In this document: positions 1 to 11,048 of the stretch, one piece after another
Layout of the letters: the number at the start of each line of letters is the position of its first letter
Position numbering within the stretch: position 1 is the stretch's first letter
NCBI GenBank assembly: GCA_003008705.1
Contig: PDUO01000004.1
Location: forward strand, 496,001 to 560,000
Length of the DNA stretch: 64,000 nucleotides
Source of the DNA: Pezicula radicicola
Taxonomy: Eukaryota > Ascomycota > Leotiomycetes > Helotiales > Dermateaceae
Direction of reading: 5' to 3'
Notes under the pieces: generated by a model
Told to the model about the DNA's origin: nothing
The model's database searches: none
What the model saw: the letters and a program-made list of their open reading frames with translations, nothing else
Program-made: the position numbers and the translations under genes

Positions 1-224
1 CAATAGCCTCGAGGTTATTGGTATTAAGTCAATGGCTGACGGCGTTTCTTACCTTCGTACAACGAAAAACGCCAATATGCGCCACTTTAACAAATCCAAT
101 AACCGTAATACCATGCCATGCTTTTTATGTACCTGTCGCTTGATACGACCAAATGCAGCGCAAATCAAGGTGACCAGTGCCGTAATGCAATATTAACATC
201 CCTGGAGTGCAGCTTATCGTAATT

Positions 225-3200
225 TTACAGATATAGACTCTGAGCAGAAACAATGTCTCTCCGGATTTTGGTGAGCGATTCTTCGAATTTACCCGCAAGT
301 TCGTCGGAGCCCATAACCTTGGCGGCTTGGGCCATCTGGCGGAGCAGTTCTTCAAGGCGGCGGAATAGGCGAATGAGCGAGCCTTCGTAGACATCTGTCA
401 TTTTGCTGTAGTTACGCGTTAGCTTCATATTAGAAGTAAAGAAAGGATCTGGGCATACCAAATCTCAGCGAAGCTCTTGCCAGTTGACCATGCCAATACA
501 ACTTCCATCAGCTGGTATTTGAATCCTTGCACGTATTCTTCTTCGTTCATCTTGATCTTGCTCTCTTGGCTCACCTTCGCAATTATCCGGGCCTGAGCCT
601 GAATTTCGCGGAAAGGTTTCGCTAATTCTTCTTTGAGTGGGGGACATTGGCTTTTTTCTTCAAAAATAAAGCATGAGAGTACAGCTGCACAGACTTCAGG
701 GCTCATCTCGTTGAAGAAGCGGTTGAAAAGAAGTTCTGATAAGAGAAGTTCGTGTCCATCGCCAGTGGAGGAGATTTCGCAAGCGACACGTGCCTTGAGT
801 TGCACGACTTCTTGATCGTTGATAAAGTCGAGACGACGGAGGACTCGTTTGCGGGATTTAAGTTCGTCGAGCTGCATTATACTCAAAGCCGCCGTAATAG
901 ACTTCTTCTTTTCTTTTATCTTTCGGCCAATTTCTATTTTCGCGGCATATTGGTTGTAAAGCTCTGGAAGGCGTGGTGAGTTGTGTAGTGGATTTGACAG
1001 AAGGCGTGACTCTAGAAGTTCAATCTTGCGAAGAAGCTTCTTGAACGAGTCATCGGTTATGCCCATGTTCTCGATAGGATCCAGAATTGCAATACCATCG
1101 GGGAATCGACGTTTCACTTCGTCAATAGATTTGCGGACAACATTGCGTTGGTCAGCTGAATGAAGTTCCTTGGGAAGGAATATTCGAACATGGCCGATAG
1201 CCTCGATGCAGGAGAGAAGTACTGGTACAACTTCCATTTTACCCTTCTCTCCCTCTGCAGGAGGTTCAATACCAGCTGGCAAATCTGTTTCGGTCTTCGT
1301 GCCAACGGAAGAGTTATCTGATACTGGGAGAAGTACATCGAGAATGTAAGATTGCTCAGGAGGATATTCGCCAGGTATCTGGCCCTTGGCAGATCGACGT
1401 TGGGTGAACTTGACTACAGCACCCCAACCAAAGTCATGGTCCAGATATTTGATATGTACTACTCGACCGGGTTGCATGAACTGCAAGCAGTAGTTAGGGT
1501 GGTTGATAACATCTCGCATGTCTTTTGAATACGTAGTGAGTTGCTGTCGAAGGTCGTAGTACTCTTTGATGGTTGCTTCGTCGGCGATTTCCAGGTTGTC
1601 CCTCTCTGTCTGTAATTCCTGGAGCTCTAGTTCTAGACCAGAGACACTTGAGGTATTTTGGAATTGGTAAAAGCAATGCTCCAACATGAATTCTGGCGAG
1701 ATACCCTCCACTCTCATAAGATTAAGAATCATATTGTAACCAAGGTAGAAGGCAGAATTGAGCTTGTCTTGCTCTCCCCGGACGATTTCCTTCGCAGTCG
1801 CAGGCTCCATCTTATTATCGATCATCATAATGACAATTCCTCTATCGTCCAACCCTCTACGTCCAGCGCGACCAGACATCTGTACGAATTCTGACGGAGT
1901 CAGATATCGCGTAGCAACACCATCAAATTTCTCTACACTAGTGAATACGACAGTCTTAGCAGGCATGTTCAAGCCAATAGAGAATGTCTCCGTAGCAAAC
2001 AAGACCTTGATCAAGTTCTCTTGGAACAGGATTTCAATTGTCTCCTTGAGAATAGGTAGCAGTCCGGAGTGATGAACTCCGATACCACGACGAAGAAGTG
2101 GCAGTATGTGTTGGATCTGAGGAAGAGTCTTGTCTTCTTCCGACAGCGACTCGATTGCACTCTCAAAAACCTTCGTCACCATAGCCTTCTCTGACTCATC
2201 ATTGAAAGCCATGGTACTCATTTTGAGTGCATAGGCCTCGCACTCTCTTTTGCTAAAACTGAAGACAATGACAGGGTTGTAATGCTTCAGCATGATCATT
2301 CGCACAATCTTGTAGATATCTGATTCTCCACCATTTCCACCCTTGTTGGTCTTCTTGTCTTTTCCTTTGCCTTTACGTTTAGCATTAATGTCCGCTGGAT
2401 CAGCTCCTTTCTTGTCTTCTATAGTAGCCATAGCCTTTTGGAAATTGTCTTCTCTAAAGTTTCCTTTCTCATCCACAATCAAGTGGATACCATCGGCTCC
2501 TGCAGGGAAGAAATAGTGTTGCAAAGGTGTTGGGCGGAAATCAGTGTACACGATGTGACAAGGCTGATTATGTGTCTTGGTGATCCATTCTGCAAACTGC
2601 ATTGCGTTCGGAATCGTAGCTGACAGAAAGACATAGCGTACTTTGTCTGGCAACAAAATGATTGTCTCTTCCCATACAACACCACGATTCTTGTCACGCA
2701 TGTAATGAATCTCATCAAAGACTACCCAGGCAACCTCTCGCATGATCTCAGAGCCTCGGTACAACATAGATCTCAGAATCTCTGTAGTCATGACTAGACA
2801 AGTTGCTGTTGGATTGATCGTGACATCTCCTGTCATAAGACCGACATCTCCAAATTCCGCAGCAAATTCTCGGTATTTCTGGTTGCTCAGGGCCTTAATT
2901 GGACTCGTGTAGATTACCCTCTGGTTGTTCTTCAAGCTCTGGGCAATGGCGTACTCCGCAACCACTGTCTTCCCTGCACTAGTGTGTGCCGAAACCAGAA
3001 CACTCTCCTCACGCTGAATTGATGCAATCGAGACTTTCTGAAAAGGATCCAACTCGAAAGGCCATTTCCGCGCTGGTGTCTCCGGCGCCTTGTGTTGCGA
3101 GATGGGTATGTAAGGATAGTCGGGAGGTAAGGAAACTTGATGCTGGATGTTATGCTGGAGAACCAAGGCGCCATCCTCCTTGCTAGCTTGTAAGCCTGCC

Positions 3201-3517
3201 GACGCAGCGACTTCTCGCGAAGCTTCGGTTTGGAAGGCATCTGTAACAACGGGCTCAGCTTCAACATCCCTCCGCCGTCTCTTACTTTCTTTTCTTTCCA
3301 CAGCATAGTCGTCTTCCTCGACTACTGTCGCCGGTTCCTCGTCCAGCATTTCCTCGTCCCCATCTTGAGTCTCGACGACAGCTTTTATTTCGCCGCTCGC
3401 TTTTCTCTTCTTGTTCTTATCTTTTTTCTTGTCTTTCCTAGACTTCTTGTTGCTGGTATCCGCCTGCGCTGGCTGCGCCTGAGGTTTATCATCGAAGACG
3501 TCGAAAAGATCATCCAT
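225..3517 (-). CDS. MTR4: Mtr4/Dob1 exosome-associated ATP-dependent RNA helicase (spliced, 2 exons)
   Basis: Ski2-like DExH RNA helicase that feeds RNA to the nuclear exosome as part of TRAMP, for rRNA 3' processing and RNA surveillance. Exons read from the start are 3517-459 and 405-225, separated by a 53-nt intron with a GTATGC donor and CTAAC-like branch. Splicing restores the conserved reading [15 protein letters not shown] and the C-terminus IVSAQSLYL, giving about 1079 aa, the usual Mtr4 size. Visible parts: a Lys/acidic N-tail (1-100), Walker A AHTSAGKT near 180, DEIH box near 264, SAT motif near 299, motif [12 protein letters not shown] near 550, the arch/KOW insertion near 680 ([14 protein letters not shown]) and the DSHCT domain from about 900. 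Unspliced, the frame runs on into the intron and ends in a spurious C-terminus. Divergent from COX8 across 321 bp. Confidence 0.96.
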
Positions 3518-3838
3518 CGTGGTGCGATTGTCACGTATGGTTGGCGTTCTTGGATTTGCGCTCCAAATTGGAGTTGGGAATCAGGGATTGTACAGAATGT
3601 TCAGTCAAAATAAATTGATAGATTCGCGCCTGAAAACATTTTACCGCTTCGGCTTAGCGCGAAGGAAGCCACGACCCGAGCTCTCCTGGTGCTCAGCATC
3701 GAACGATCAGCTCAACCCAAACCAAACCACCAAACCAATCCTACAAGGTACCTACACACAGCCAACCCAGCCTCTAACCTCTTCAAATACTGCTTCTTAA
3801 GCAGCAGTACCAATTGGCGCATCAGAACGCTAATTGCG

Positions 3839-4136
3839 ATGACGCAGATGTTATCCCGAGCCGCAGTCCGCGCTTCCTCAAGCACCGCCATGGTCGCCCG
3901 TCGTGGCTTCCATTCCACTCGTGCCCAGATGGGTTCACCATACCATTACCCCGAGGGACCTCGAAGCAACATTCCATTCAATCCGTTAACGAAGTTCTTT
4001 GCTTTCAGATACTGGACATTCATGTTCACTGGATTTGGTAACTTCCATTTTCAACAACTCATTGAAAGCGGTAGCTAACACATACCCAGCGGCACCATTT
4101 GGTGTTGCGTACTGGCAGACAAACAAGAACCAGTAA
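3839..4136 (+). CDS. COX8: Cytochrome c oxidase subunit VIIc/Cox8, mitochondrial precursor (spliced)
   Basis: Small single-span subunit of respiratory complex IV in the inner mitochondrial membrane. Exons 3839-4037 and 4090-4136 join across a 52-nt intron (GTAACT...CCCAG) and give about 81 aa. An Arg/Ser-rich, acid-poor presequence ends near the FHSTRAQ matrix-cleavage-like motif. The mature part SPYHYPEGPRSNIPFNPLTKFF is followed by one membrane helix reading RYWTFMFTGFAAPFGVAYW and the tail QTNKNQ, typical of the fungal VIIc family. A second Met, three codons in (3848), is an equally reasonable start. Without the splice the helix would be cut in half. The neighbouring PPR and RSM25 genes also encode mitochondrial proteins. 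Confidence 0.93.
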
Positions 4137-4411
4137 ATGAAGACCTTGGGTTTGGTGGGGTTGATGATGGGGGACTAGAAGGCGTGGAAAGAGGGATGGC
4201 GGGCCTGTACATCAGATGGACTGTATTGGGAATACATCAAATATGACCGCAATTTTTCTTGCCCCCAAGTGTCCAGAACGTATTTACAAAGAAGACTCTG
4301 AACCTCGGGGCAATTGTGATTGTTTATTATACAATGACATTTATTCAGTCAGCAAAATAATCTACAACTAATCACACAACTTCCTTATATACAGCTAAAT
4401 ATAGCGTAGCC

Positions 4412-6238
4412 TTACAGGGCTCCCAGCAGCCAGTCATTGCGCTTGTCTAAATTATCATCTCCATCGAGAATTCGACGCATCACCGACATTGTGAAATCTA
4501 AATCTTCTCCCTCGGGATTCCACCTCTCCTTCAGTTCCTCCCAGACATCGGTCATTCTCGACTTTCCCGAGCACTTCGCAAAAGCCTTGAGCGCCCAAAT
4601 GGCTATCCATCTCGAAATATACAAGTCATAGGTTCCAGCATCAATGGCCTGAAGAAAGGCCTTCCACACACTCTCAAGTCTTTCTTCGGTCCAGTGAGTA
4701 TATCGAATCCCGCCATGATATGCAAAGCCTTTCAGGAGAGCCAAGAATATTGCACCATGAAGGGGAAGCTTGAACCATTTCATTTCGTCCAGAAATTGGG
4801 TAGCTAAGTGCAATTCACCTGCCCGTACTGCAAAATGGTTGACGAGAATCCTGTATGTCTGCATATCCGGAGCTATGATAGACTGTTCTTGGATTTGTTC
4901 CCTCTTTTCTGGGTGAGACTTCGACTCAACAGCTAAGTTCATTAAAACTTTGCTGATCAACCTCCGGTCTTTATAGCTTCTTGGCGGCAGCTTTTCTCTA
5001 CCTCTGCTTACGTGGATTCTTTTCATCCGCTCGTAGACGTTCTGCGCTGCGCTTTCCTCCTGAGCCATGAGCAGACCAGATATTGTGGCATTAAGCACAA
5101 CAGTATCCACTATCTCCCCTGCATCAACAAGAGCTTTATATGCTGCTCGAACCCCATCACCGTTGCCCCTAAGCCCATAAAAATGTATGAGGCTTACATG
5201 GTGGTATCGATTGTATTGTAGGCCACGTGCTCTCATCTCTTGGTAAATCATCTCAGCTAGGTTGAACTTGCCAGCCTTGCATGCCACATCGAATAGAACA
5301 TTCAGTGTTGCCTCATTTCCCTTGACACCCGCTGTGTGTTCCATGTCCCTCCACATATGCAGTGCTGCCTCGACTTCCACATCTGTTGATCGGCTTACGT
5401 ATCGAGAGGCAAAAGCTAGGGCACTCGTCCATTCTGCCACACTGAGAGGTATAGCTGTGACCTTCATATCATCTAGAACCGAAAAATATCTCAACATTGA
5501 CTGTTCGTCCTTCCGCTCCACGATCGACAGGCGGTTGAGAAGTTTATGTCTGACATCAGCTTCCAGGTATGGAACACGGGGCTGAGGGAGTTCCTTGTAG
5601 ATATTGTATAGATCCTCTAAATTGCTATCGGAATCTCGCAGTGCTGTTTTCAGGTCTTGAATAGCTGTTTTTACGGCAGGACTGGCAGGCCACGCATGCT
5701 GTGGAGGGGGCCATTCGTCTTGGACTTTATCCGAAATGGTGAGCTGAGGGCCATCTGATGGCTGGTAGAGGTTCGGAGGCTCTAGAAGAGGTAACTGATC
5801 CGTGAAAGATCCATCATATTGATCCACTAATGCCATGAGCTCCTCCTTCGTGTGGTTGGGTCCCAGCTTTGGTTTTTGATCCTGCTTCTCTGCTTCGAGT
5901 GCCTTGGTATGCTGGTATCGTCGGAACGGACCGATCTTGTATGTTTGCTTCCCAGCAGGAATTGCACATGGTCTTTGAGGTACTGTGTATATGGAAGGTC
6001 GACCCCCAGGCTTGTGTTGTCGGCAGCGTCCGGCTTTCGTAAGAGAGTTGATAAACCATGATTCCAGCTCTTCAACAGTATATCTTTCCTCAACTGAAAC
6101 CAATCGTTGAGCTCTTACTGGAGTCTGGCGGCGCGAAGCTTGTGTAATGCCAATTGGATACAGGAATGAAAGTACCGCCGGTGCTATTTTGGACACAAGT
6201 GCGCCGCTCGAGGATGGAGAGGTACAGGAGAGGGACAT
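4412..6238 (-). CDS. Mitochondrial pentatricopeptide repeat (PPR) protein
   Basis: Intronless 608-aa protein. The first 60 residues are rich in Ser, Arg and Ala with almost no acidic residues, as in a mitochondrial targeting sequence. Helical-hairpin repeats of PPR character occupy the middle and C-terminal half. One reads TLNVLFDVACKAGKFNLAEM near residues 300-330 and continues into MIYQEMRARGL. Further repeats are around 330-400 (GDGVRAAYKALVDAG, AAQNVYERMKRI) and around 455-490 (TYRILVNHFAVRAGE). PPR proteins bind organellar RNA for processing, stability or translation; which transcript this one serves cannot be told. Head-to-head with RSM25, which encodes a mitoribosomal protein, and tail-to-tail with COX8. 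The first ATG was taken as start. Confidence 0.8.
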   Translation of the reverse strand: MSLSCTSPSSSGALVSKIAPAVLSFLYPIGITQASRRQTPVRAQRLVSVEERYTVEELESWFINSLTKAGRCRQHKPGGRPSIYTVPQRPCAIPAGKQTYKIGPFRRYQHTKALEAEKQDQKPKLGPNHTKEELMALVDQYDGSFTDQLPLLEPPNLYQPSDGPQLTISDKVQDEWPPPQHAWPASPAVKTAIQDLKTALRDSDSNLEDLYNIYKELPQPRVPYLEADVRHKLLNRLSIVERKDEQSMLRYFSVLDDMKVTAIPLSVAEWTSALAFASRYVSRSTDVEVEAALHMWRDMEHTAGVKGNEATLNVLFDVACKAGKFNLAEMIYQEMRARGLQYNRYHHVSLIHFYGLRGNGDGVRAAYKALVDAGEIVDTVVLNATISGLLMAQEESAAQNVYERMKRIHVSRGREKLPPRSYKDRRLISKVLMNLAVESKSHPEKREQIQEQSIIAPDMQTYRILVNHFAVRAGELHLATQFLDEMKWFKLPLHGAIFLALLKGFAYHGGIRYTHWTEERLESVWKAFLQAIDAGTYDLYISRWIAIWALKAFAKCSGKSRMTDVWEELKERWNPEGEDLDFTMSVMRRILDGDDNLDKRNDWLLGAL

Positions 6239-6591
6239 GAGCCTCCTGACATATTGCCACTCCTTTCACCGTCCTTGAATGGTCATTGAAGCTGAAGGAC
6301 TTCGAGTTTCGTATGCTGCGCTTTACCAGAATTTGCTCGGAGCTGTTCAATGGCTAGAAGCCTTTGAAAAGAAATGGATCTTGAAATCTATGGGAGGCGC
6401 CAAGAATTCTGGTCGGACTTGGAACAACTGATTGGCCGAGTCTTCAAAAGTTCCTCGAATCACCTTCTCGATAAACCTGAAGGCACTGTACAATTTCTAG
6501 CTCCGTACATACAAGCTGTAAGCAAACCCCAGGGCATACCTTATACACAGCTAGTAATTTAATCGGAAAAGGGATACTACGTGCCTTCAAT
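6239..6591. promoter_or_regulatory. Shared divergent promoter region, PPR gene / RSM25
   Basis: 353 bp between the start codons of two divergently transcribed mitochondrial-protein genes. No open frame here looks coding. I see no strong TATA box. Co-regulation is an inference from the arrangement only. Confidence 0.45.
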
Positions 6592-7380
6592 ATGGGACGT
6601 GTGAAGCTGGCGCCGGCCAGAGTGTATCAAACGGCAACCCTCCTCCTCGAAACCAAGAGCATACCTCACCCACCACCATGGTACAAGACCATTGGGTCAA
6701 TTCCTCCTGCGGAAATTCTTACACGCACACAACCTGTACAACACCGAGAACAAAAGCTTAATTCACGGATACGGAAGCCCAGCAAAATGTTCCAACCACA
6801 ACCTATTGTGTATGAGGAAGACAGGCTACGAGACACATTTTACCGTGATCATCCATGGGAGCTTGCGAGGCCGAGGATCGTACTAGAGCAGGATGGAAGA
6901 GACGGGCAAAAATGTGACTGGAGCCGAATACAACAGCGAGGAAGGCCGTTGAGTGGTGAGAGGTAAAATCCCTTGTATTCTTGCTATACACAGGCTCTGA
7001 CATGCGCCAGCGTCGTACAACGGCAGCTCTGGCTCCTACAAAATCATCCGGAGATTTCGGACGCTAAGGCTTATGATATTGCCCGAAAGGAGTTCTATGC
7101 CTTGCGCCATGAGGAAGAGGTTGAGAGACGAATAGCAAAGGAGGAGGCGTTATCCACTGGCGCATATTTCGGAAAGGGTGCATTAGAAGTGGGTATGGAG
7201 TTGGAAGATAAGATCTATGAGCAGTGGAAGGCATGGGCTATCACGGAGGTTGAAACGATCGAAAGACAGAGGAGTGCTGCGTACACTGGAATCGGGACGG
7301 AGAACGACGATTCGGGGAAGACCGAGACTGTTGATGAGGAGCTTGAGGAAGATCCGGCTCTTACTACCTCTGTGGTATGA
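6592..7380 (+). CDS. RSM25: Mitochondrial small-subunit ribosomal protein mS23 / Rsm25 (spliced)
   Basis: Component of the mitochondrial 37S ribosomal subunit. Exons 6592-6962 and 7011-7380 flank a 48-nt intron (GTAAAA donor, CTGAC branch, GCCAG acceptor), giving about 246 aa. The N-terminus [20 protein letters not shown], the [15 protein letters not shown] stretch and the TRTQPVQH motif are the family hallmarks. The second half ([20 protein letters not shown], then a long charged helix) also fits. The last 40 residues are acidic and low in complexity. Unspliced, neither half would reach the family length of roughly 240-260 aa. Confidence 0.92.
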
Positions 7381-7667
7381 GATGTTGGGCTGTCACGATA
7401 TGATAATTGTGCAAAGAATTGCGAGAAAGTGATGTACAAACATGTATGTATAGATACAGGCGTTCTACGAAAGACATTTATATCTCCGTCCTAGTTTAGC
7501 AAAGGCTCCCTTACAGCCAGAGGTCTTGCAGCTCGTTTCCGTGTATTCTAGATACTCTTGAGAACCTCAACACAAGTGATTAGGGCTAGCGATCTAGTTG
7601 TTTAGCCACCACTACGGGACCACATCTAAGACCAAAGTGACAGTCTAGGTAAATCATCACTTTGAGA

Positions 7668-7808
7668 AACTCACTTCTTTAGGCTACTGACTTTATTTAG
7701 GTAACTCACTTATTTGGATAACGTACTTTATTTAGATAACTCACATTATCTGGGTCACTAACTTGATGTGAGTAACCCACGTATCAGGGCCACTTACTTT
7801 ACTATTGT
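7668..7808. repeat. 18-bp minisatellite array, about 8 degenerate units
   Basis: Eight consecutive units of 17-18 bp can be laid out under one another, with approximate consensus AACTCACTTTATTTAGGT. Neighbouring units differ at 3-6 positions, so the array is old. The same unit recurs at 10871-11048, 54702-54760 and 56499-56587, and in reverse orientation near 35940-36110. The rest of the gap between RSM25 and the pseudogene (7381-7865) holds nothing else recognisable. Confidence 0.75.
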
Positions 7809-7865
7809 ATAGTACTAATGAGATGTAGCCTGAACCATAGCAGCAGCATTGAGAAAAGCAGACAA

Positions 7866-10762
7866 CTACTCTCGCAACCTCGTAGACTCGGCACACTCAG
7901 CCGCCAACTTCTTTTCCAAATCAGCAACGGCTTCGTCCTTGTTCATACGCTTGTTCATACGCTCTTCGTCCAATTCCTTCTTTAGGCCTTCGTGTATTTC
8001 ATCCATGGCAGCCATGTGTTGCTCAAAACTAGCGATCTTTGCCTGGTTCTCATCGTCCTTCTGGTTCAGACTCTGCTTCACAAGCATGAGCTCTTGAATA
8101 TTTGCGGAGTCACTTTCCTGGCCACGCTGCAGTCATGCTATCGTGGCATCTTTGGGAGCAACAGCATCTCAAACCGCCTTCTGCATTTTATCATTCTCGA
8201 CCTTCTGATTGGTGCGCATCGATCGAAGAGAAAGCTTTAGGCCCTCCTTTCCTTCTTCAGGTTGATATTCTTCATCTTCAACTCCTCGTCGACAGTTTGC
8301 TGTTCCTTTCTAGCTTTGAGTTCCCTCGACTCCTGCACAACAGCATCATTATCAAGCTGAAGGATCTTGTGGCTTTCAAGCAGAACAGAATACTTCTTCT
8401 CCGAAGCAGCGACTTTGTCGTGACCTTGTTGGACCTTCTTGCGCCACTCTTCTTTGACTCGGTCCACATCTTTGCGTGCGGTTTCGCACTCCTTCTTATG
8501 CTGTTCACACTCTGCCTCCAACTTTTGGACGCGTTTGTTCAGTTTCTCTTCACGCAATCCATGGATCTCCCGACCTTGAATGAGTTCCTTTTCTTTGTCA
8601 TTCAATTTCCGTTCTCTTGCGGCAAGCTCTTTTCGCAAACGCTGGTCTTGCTTGTCCATTTCGGCCTGCCCCTTTGCACTTATTTTAACAGCTACTTGGA
8701 TTTCAGCCAATTGGTCAAGTATGGGTTTGTCACTAGATGCAGTAGAAAAGAGTTTCAGAATATCCTTAACAAAATGCTTGACTTTGCTATTAGACTTTTC
8801 CATTGCTGTCTTTTTCTGCTGAAGGTCAGCCAGCTCATTAGTCAGACTGCTCCTGCCTCCACTGCCACCATCTCTGGAAGTGTCGTACTTTAATAGCCAT
8901 GCTTCAGCTTCTGACAAAGGTTTCATGAGTACTTCGTGGCAAATTCTTGCAATAGCCCGAAAACAGCTTGTGCCTCTTGTTCGTTCAGTGATATCTGGAG
9001 GTCACCGCTTTGTTTGAATCGTTCCAACTTTTCCACTGTACCCGCTTGGTGGAAGAAATACAACTTGACAAGAGTTTCAATTTCTTCTCCTGTCAAGAAA
9101 GATTCGTCGCTTACACAATCTTTTAAGCTTGTTCTTTCACTATAGTCTTTTCTCTGGTTCATTTGGTTGTCAAGGTAATGCGAGCCATCAAGTAGGTAGC
9201 GTTGGTAATTGGCAATCCCATAAGTGAAGAGTCCACGACATTGAGAGGCATCTCTAGGCTTAGCAGCTAAACACCTCAGCCCCTGTGATATCCACAAGCC
9301 GAAACTTTCAACCTGCGCAGTAGTTAACTGCAAGCTAGATGAGTGTTCCTTTGCATTTAGGGCCATTTGTTGAATGGCTTTAAATGCTTTAGTTTCATAG
9401 CTATTCGAGTCGCAGTCCACTGATAGCATCTCAGTAGTAGACTGCACAAGCAGCTCTGGAACCTCACTAGCGCTAAAATTTTGTCCGGTCCCACGCAGTT
9501 CAGCTTCTCGAAGTTTTTTTGTAATTCGAATGGCGCTATCTCCTGGCTGAATCATTTCCAAGATGCTTGACTGTAATGAGGAACCAATGTTAGCCAGTTG
9601 TCCCTAAAGGTTGCACTATGGGCTAAAGTTCACCTCGAAGAAGTTGTCTGTGTCAGGCTCTGAAAAGACCAGTGCAGTTTGTAATGGTTCACTGGTTGTC
9701 GTTCTGGGCTTGGGTCGAGGAATAAAGTATTCCTTGCAAAGTTCATGCAAATACACAAACTCCTCCTTGGTCCAATTGACAGGACTCTTTGAATGCATAT
9801 TGGCGTAGAGTTTGTGGCCGATGGCTTTGTAACGATGTGAAGGTGGACCATCCAATATCTTCATTCTCTCTGGCTGCTCTTGTTTCATTTCCTCGTGTAT
9901 GGTGACAAAATGAAAGGCTTCCAATGGATTCAGTGTTAGCAAACTCTGCTCGAGTTGTTCAAAGCGTTCCACCTTCTCAACTGTCGCAACTTCGGTTAAA
10001 AAATACTTCTTCGCATATTCTTCGATATCAGCTGGATTTTTATTCGCCCACAGCCGGTCGAAATCCTTTACCGTCCATGAGAAAGCGAGATCCGCCATAG
10101 GGTTTTCCCGGTCTATCTGACCATCAAGACAGTGCGAGCTATCAAGCTTGTATTTCATGAAGTCATCTCTCCATTGGCTGAATCTATGGTTGGGTTTCTC
10201 CGGGGAAAACTCGTATGCAAGACTTCGTTTTGCTCTTTGTTCTATCGCAGAATAAGTCTCAACTTGGGTCGCTGTCCGCTCTAGCTAACAGGATCCTGCT
10301 TATTTTGATCGAAGTAAGCCAGATGAAAAAGATCTTCGAAATCGTCTTTTTCCTTTGCAGACGCGTTCTCATTTTTAGGCAAGTATGTGCGAAGTTGGCA
10401 TAGCAAAATATCTCTCTCCCATGACCCAATGTGTATGCCCTTCTTGTCCTTCGCAGCTGCTGACAACTTTGCGGTGAATTGCCGTATGGATTGAAGCTGT
10501 CCAAGTGCGGGACTATCCCAATCTCTGCATCCATCTAGCTAAGAACGTGTAAGATGGTTAGTAGTTGATCTAGAAAGAAAAGCAGACATATTCTTGAAAT
10601 GGAACTCACTACTCTAGAGAAACGGGGTTTCTCCCTTGTGTCCTTGATCAGCACGAAAGATGTGGCGAATGAAGTAGACGTTTGATGTTGAGGTTGGTGT
10701 AAGGAAGAAGATAAAAGTGTGAACGCGAAGTTGTTGTTGGAAGGGATCGAAGTTGCAAGTTA
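7866..10762 (-). pseudogene. Decayed gene for a repeat-containing coiled-coil protein
   Basis: Protein-like reading continues on the minus strand for 2.9 kb but is broken. Two good introns remain: about 10611-10541 (GTGAGT donor, ACTAAC branch, TTAG) and about 9638-9576 (GTGAAC donor, GCTAAC branch, TACAG), both joining frames correctly. Breaks: no in-frame ATG between the TAA at 10762-10760 and the first intron; a frame jump at about 10281-10290 (only a poor GTTAGC donor is available, and no acceptor restores frame); a frame jump at about 8923-9000; a frame jump at about 8237; and two in-frame TGA codons at 8171-8169 and 8135-8133. The product would have two related domains, each with a (S/G)SH(C/Y)LD motif and then (A/G)TVEK(V/L)ERF, and a long C-terminal coiled coil. 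Family not recognised. A short assembly indel could explain single breaks but not all five. Confidence 0.6.
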
Positions 10763-10870
10763 AGCGAGGCCGGTTCACTCTTTGGCGATGGCAGTTACAA
10801 AAGCCATTGTTAGGACAAGTGAATTGACTGGAGTAACCGACATGATTTGAATAATTCAATTGAATTCAGA

Positions 10871-11048
10871 AACTGGAAACTTGAGTAATCGACTTGATTT
10901 GAATAACTGGCTTAATCTGAGCAGCTGAAAAGCCGAGCAACTAACTTCCTCTGAGTGACTGACTTGAACCGGATAACTGGAATCCCGAGTAACTAAGGTA
11001 ACTGGCATCAACAGAGTGACTTTGAACACCAATTGACTAATTCGAAGT
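10871..11048. repeat. 18-bp minisatellite array, about 10 degenerate units
   Basis: About ten units of 16-18 bp lie in tandem, e.g. AATCGACTTGATTTGAAT and AACTGGCTTAATCTGAGC. The core AACTNACTTGATTTGAGT matches the array at 7668-7808, so the pseudogene is bracketed by the same repeat on both sides. The remaining spacer up to ARG4 (11049-11951) is AT-rich; I see nothing coding in it. Confidence 0.7.

Noticed and set aside
8102..8893. 263-codon plus-strand frame, Leu/Phe-rich
   Set aside because: Antisense shadow of the coiled-coil pseudogene; Lys/Glu/Gln codons read backwards give Leu/Phe/Ser.
10240..10288. Possible intron starting GTTAGC to rescue the frame jump in the pseudogene
   Set aside because: The donor is poor and no acceptor within reach both restores frame and leaves an intron of normal size.
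10259..10534. ATG-started minus frame MDAEIGIVPHLDSF...
   Set aside because: Another frame over the same bases continues correctly from the upstream exon across a good intron and has protein-like content; this one is its shadow.
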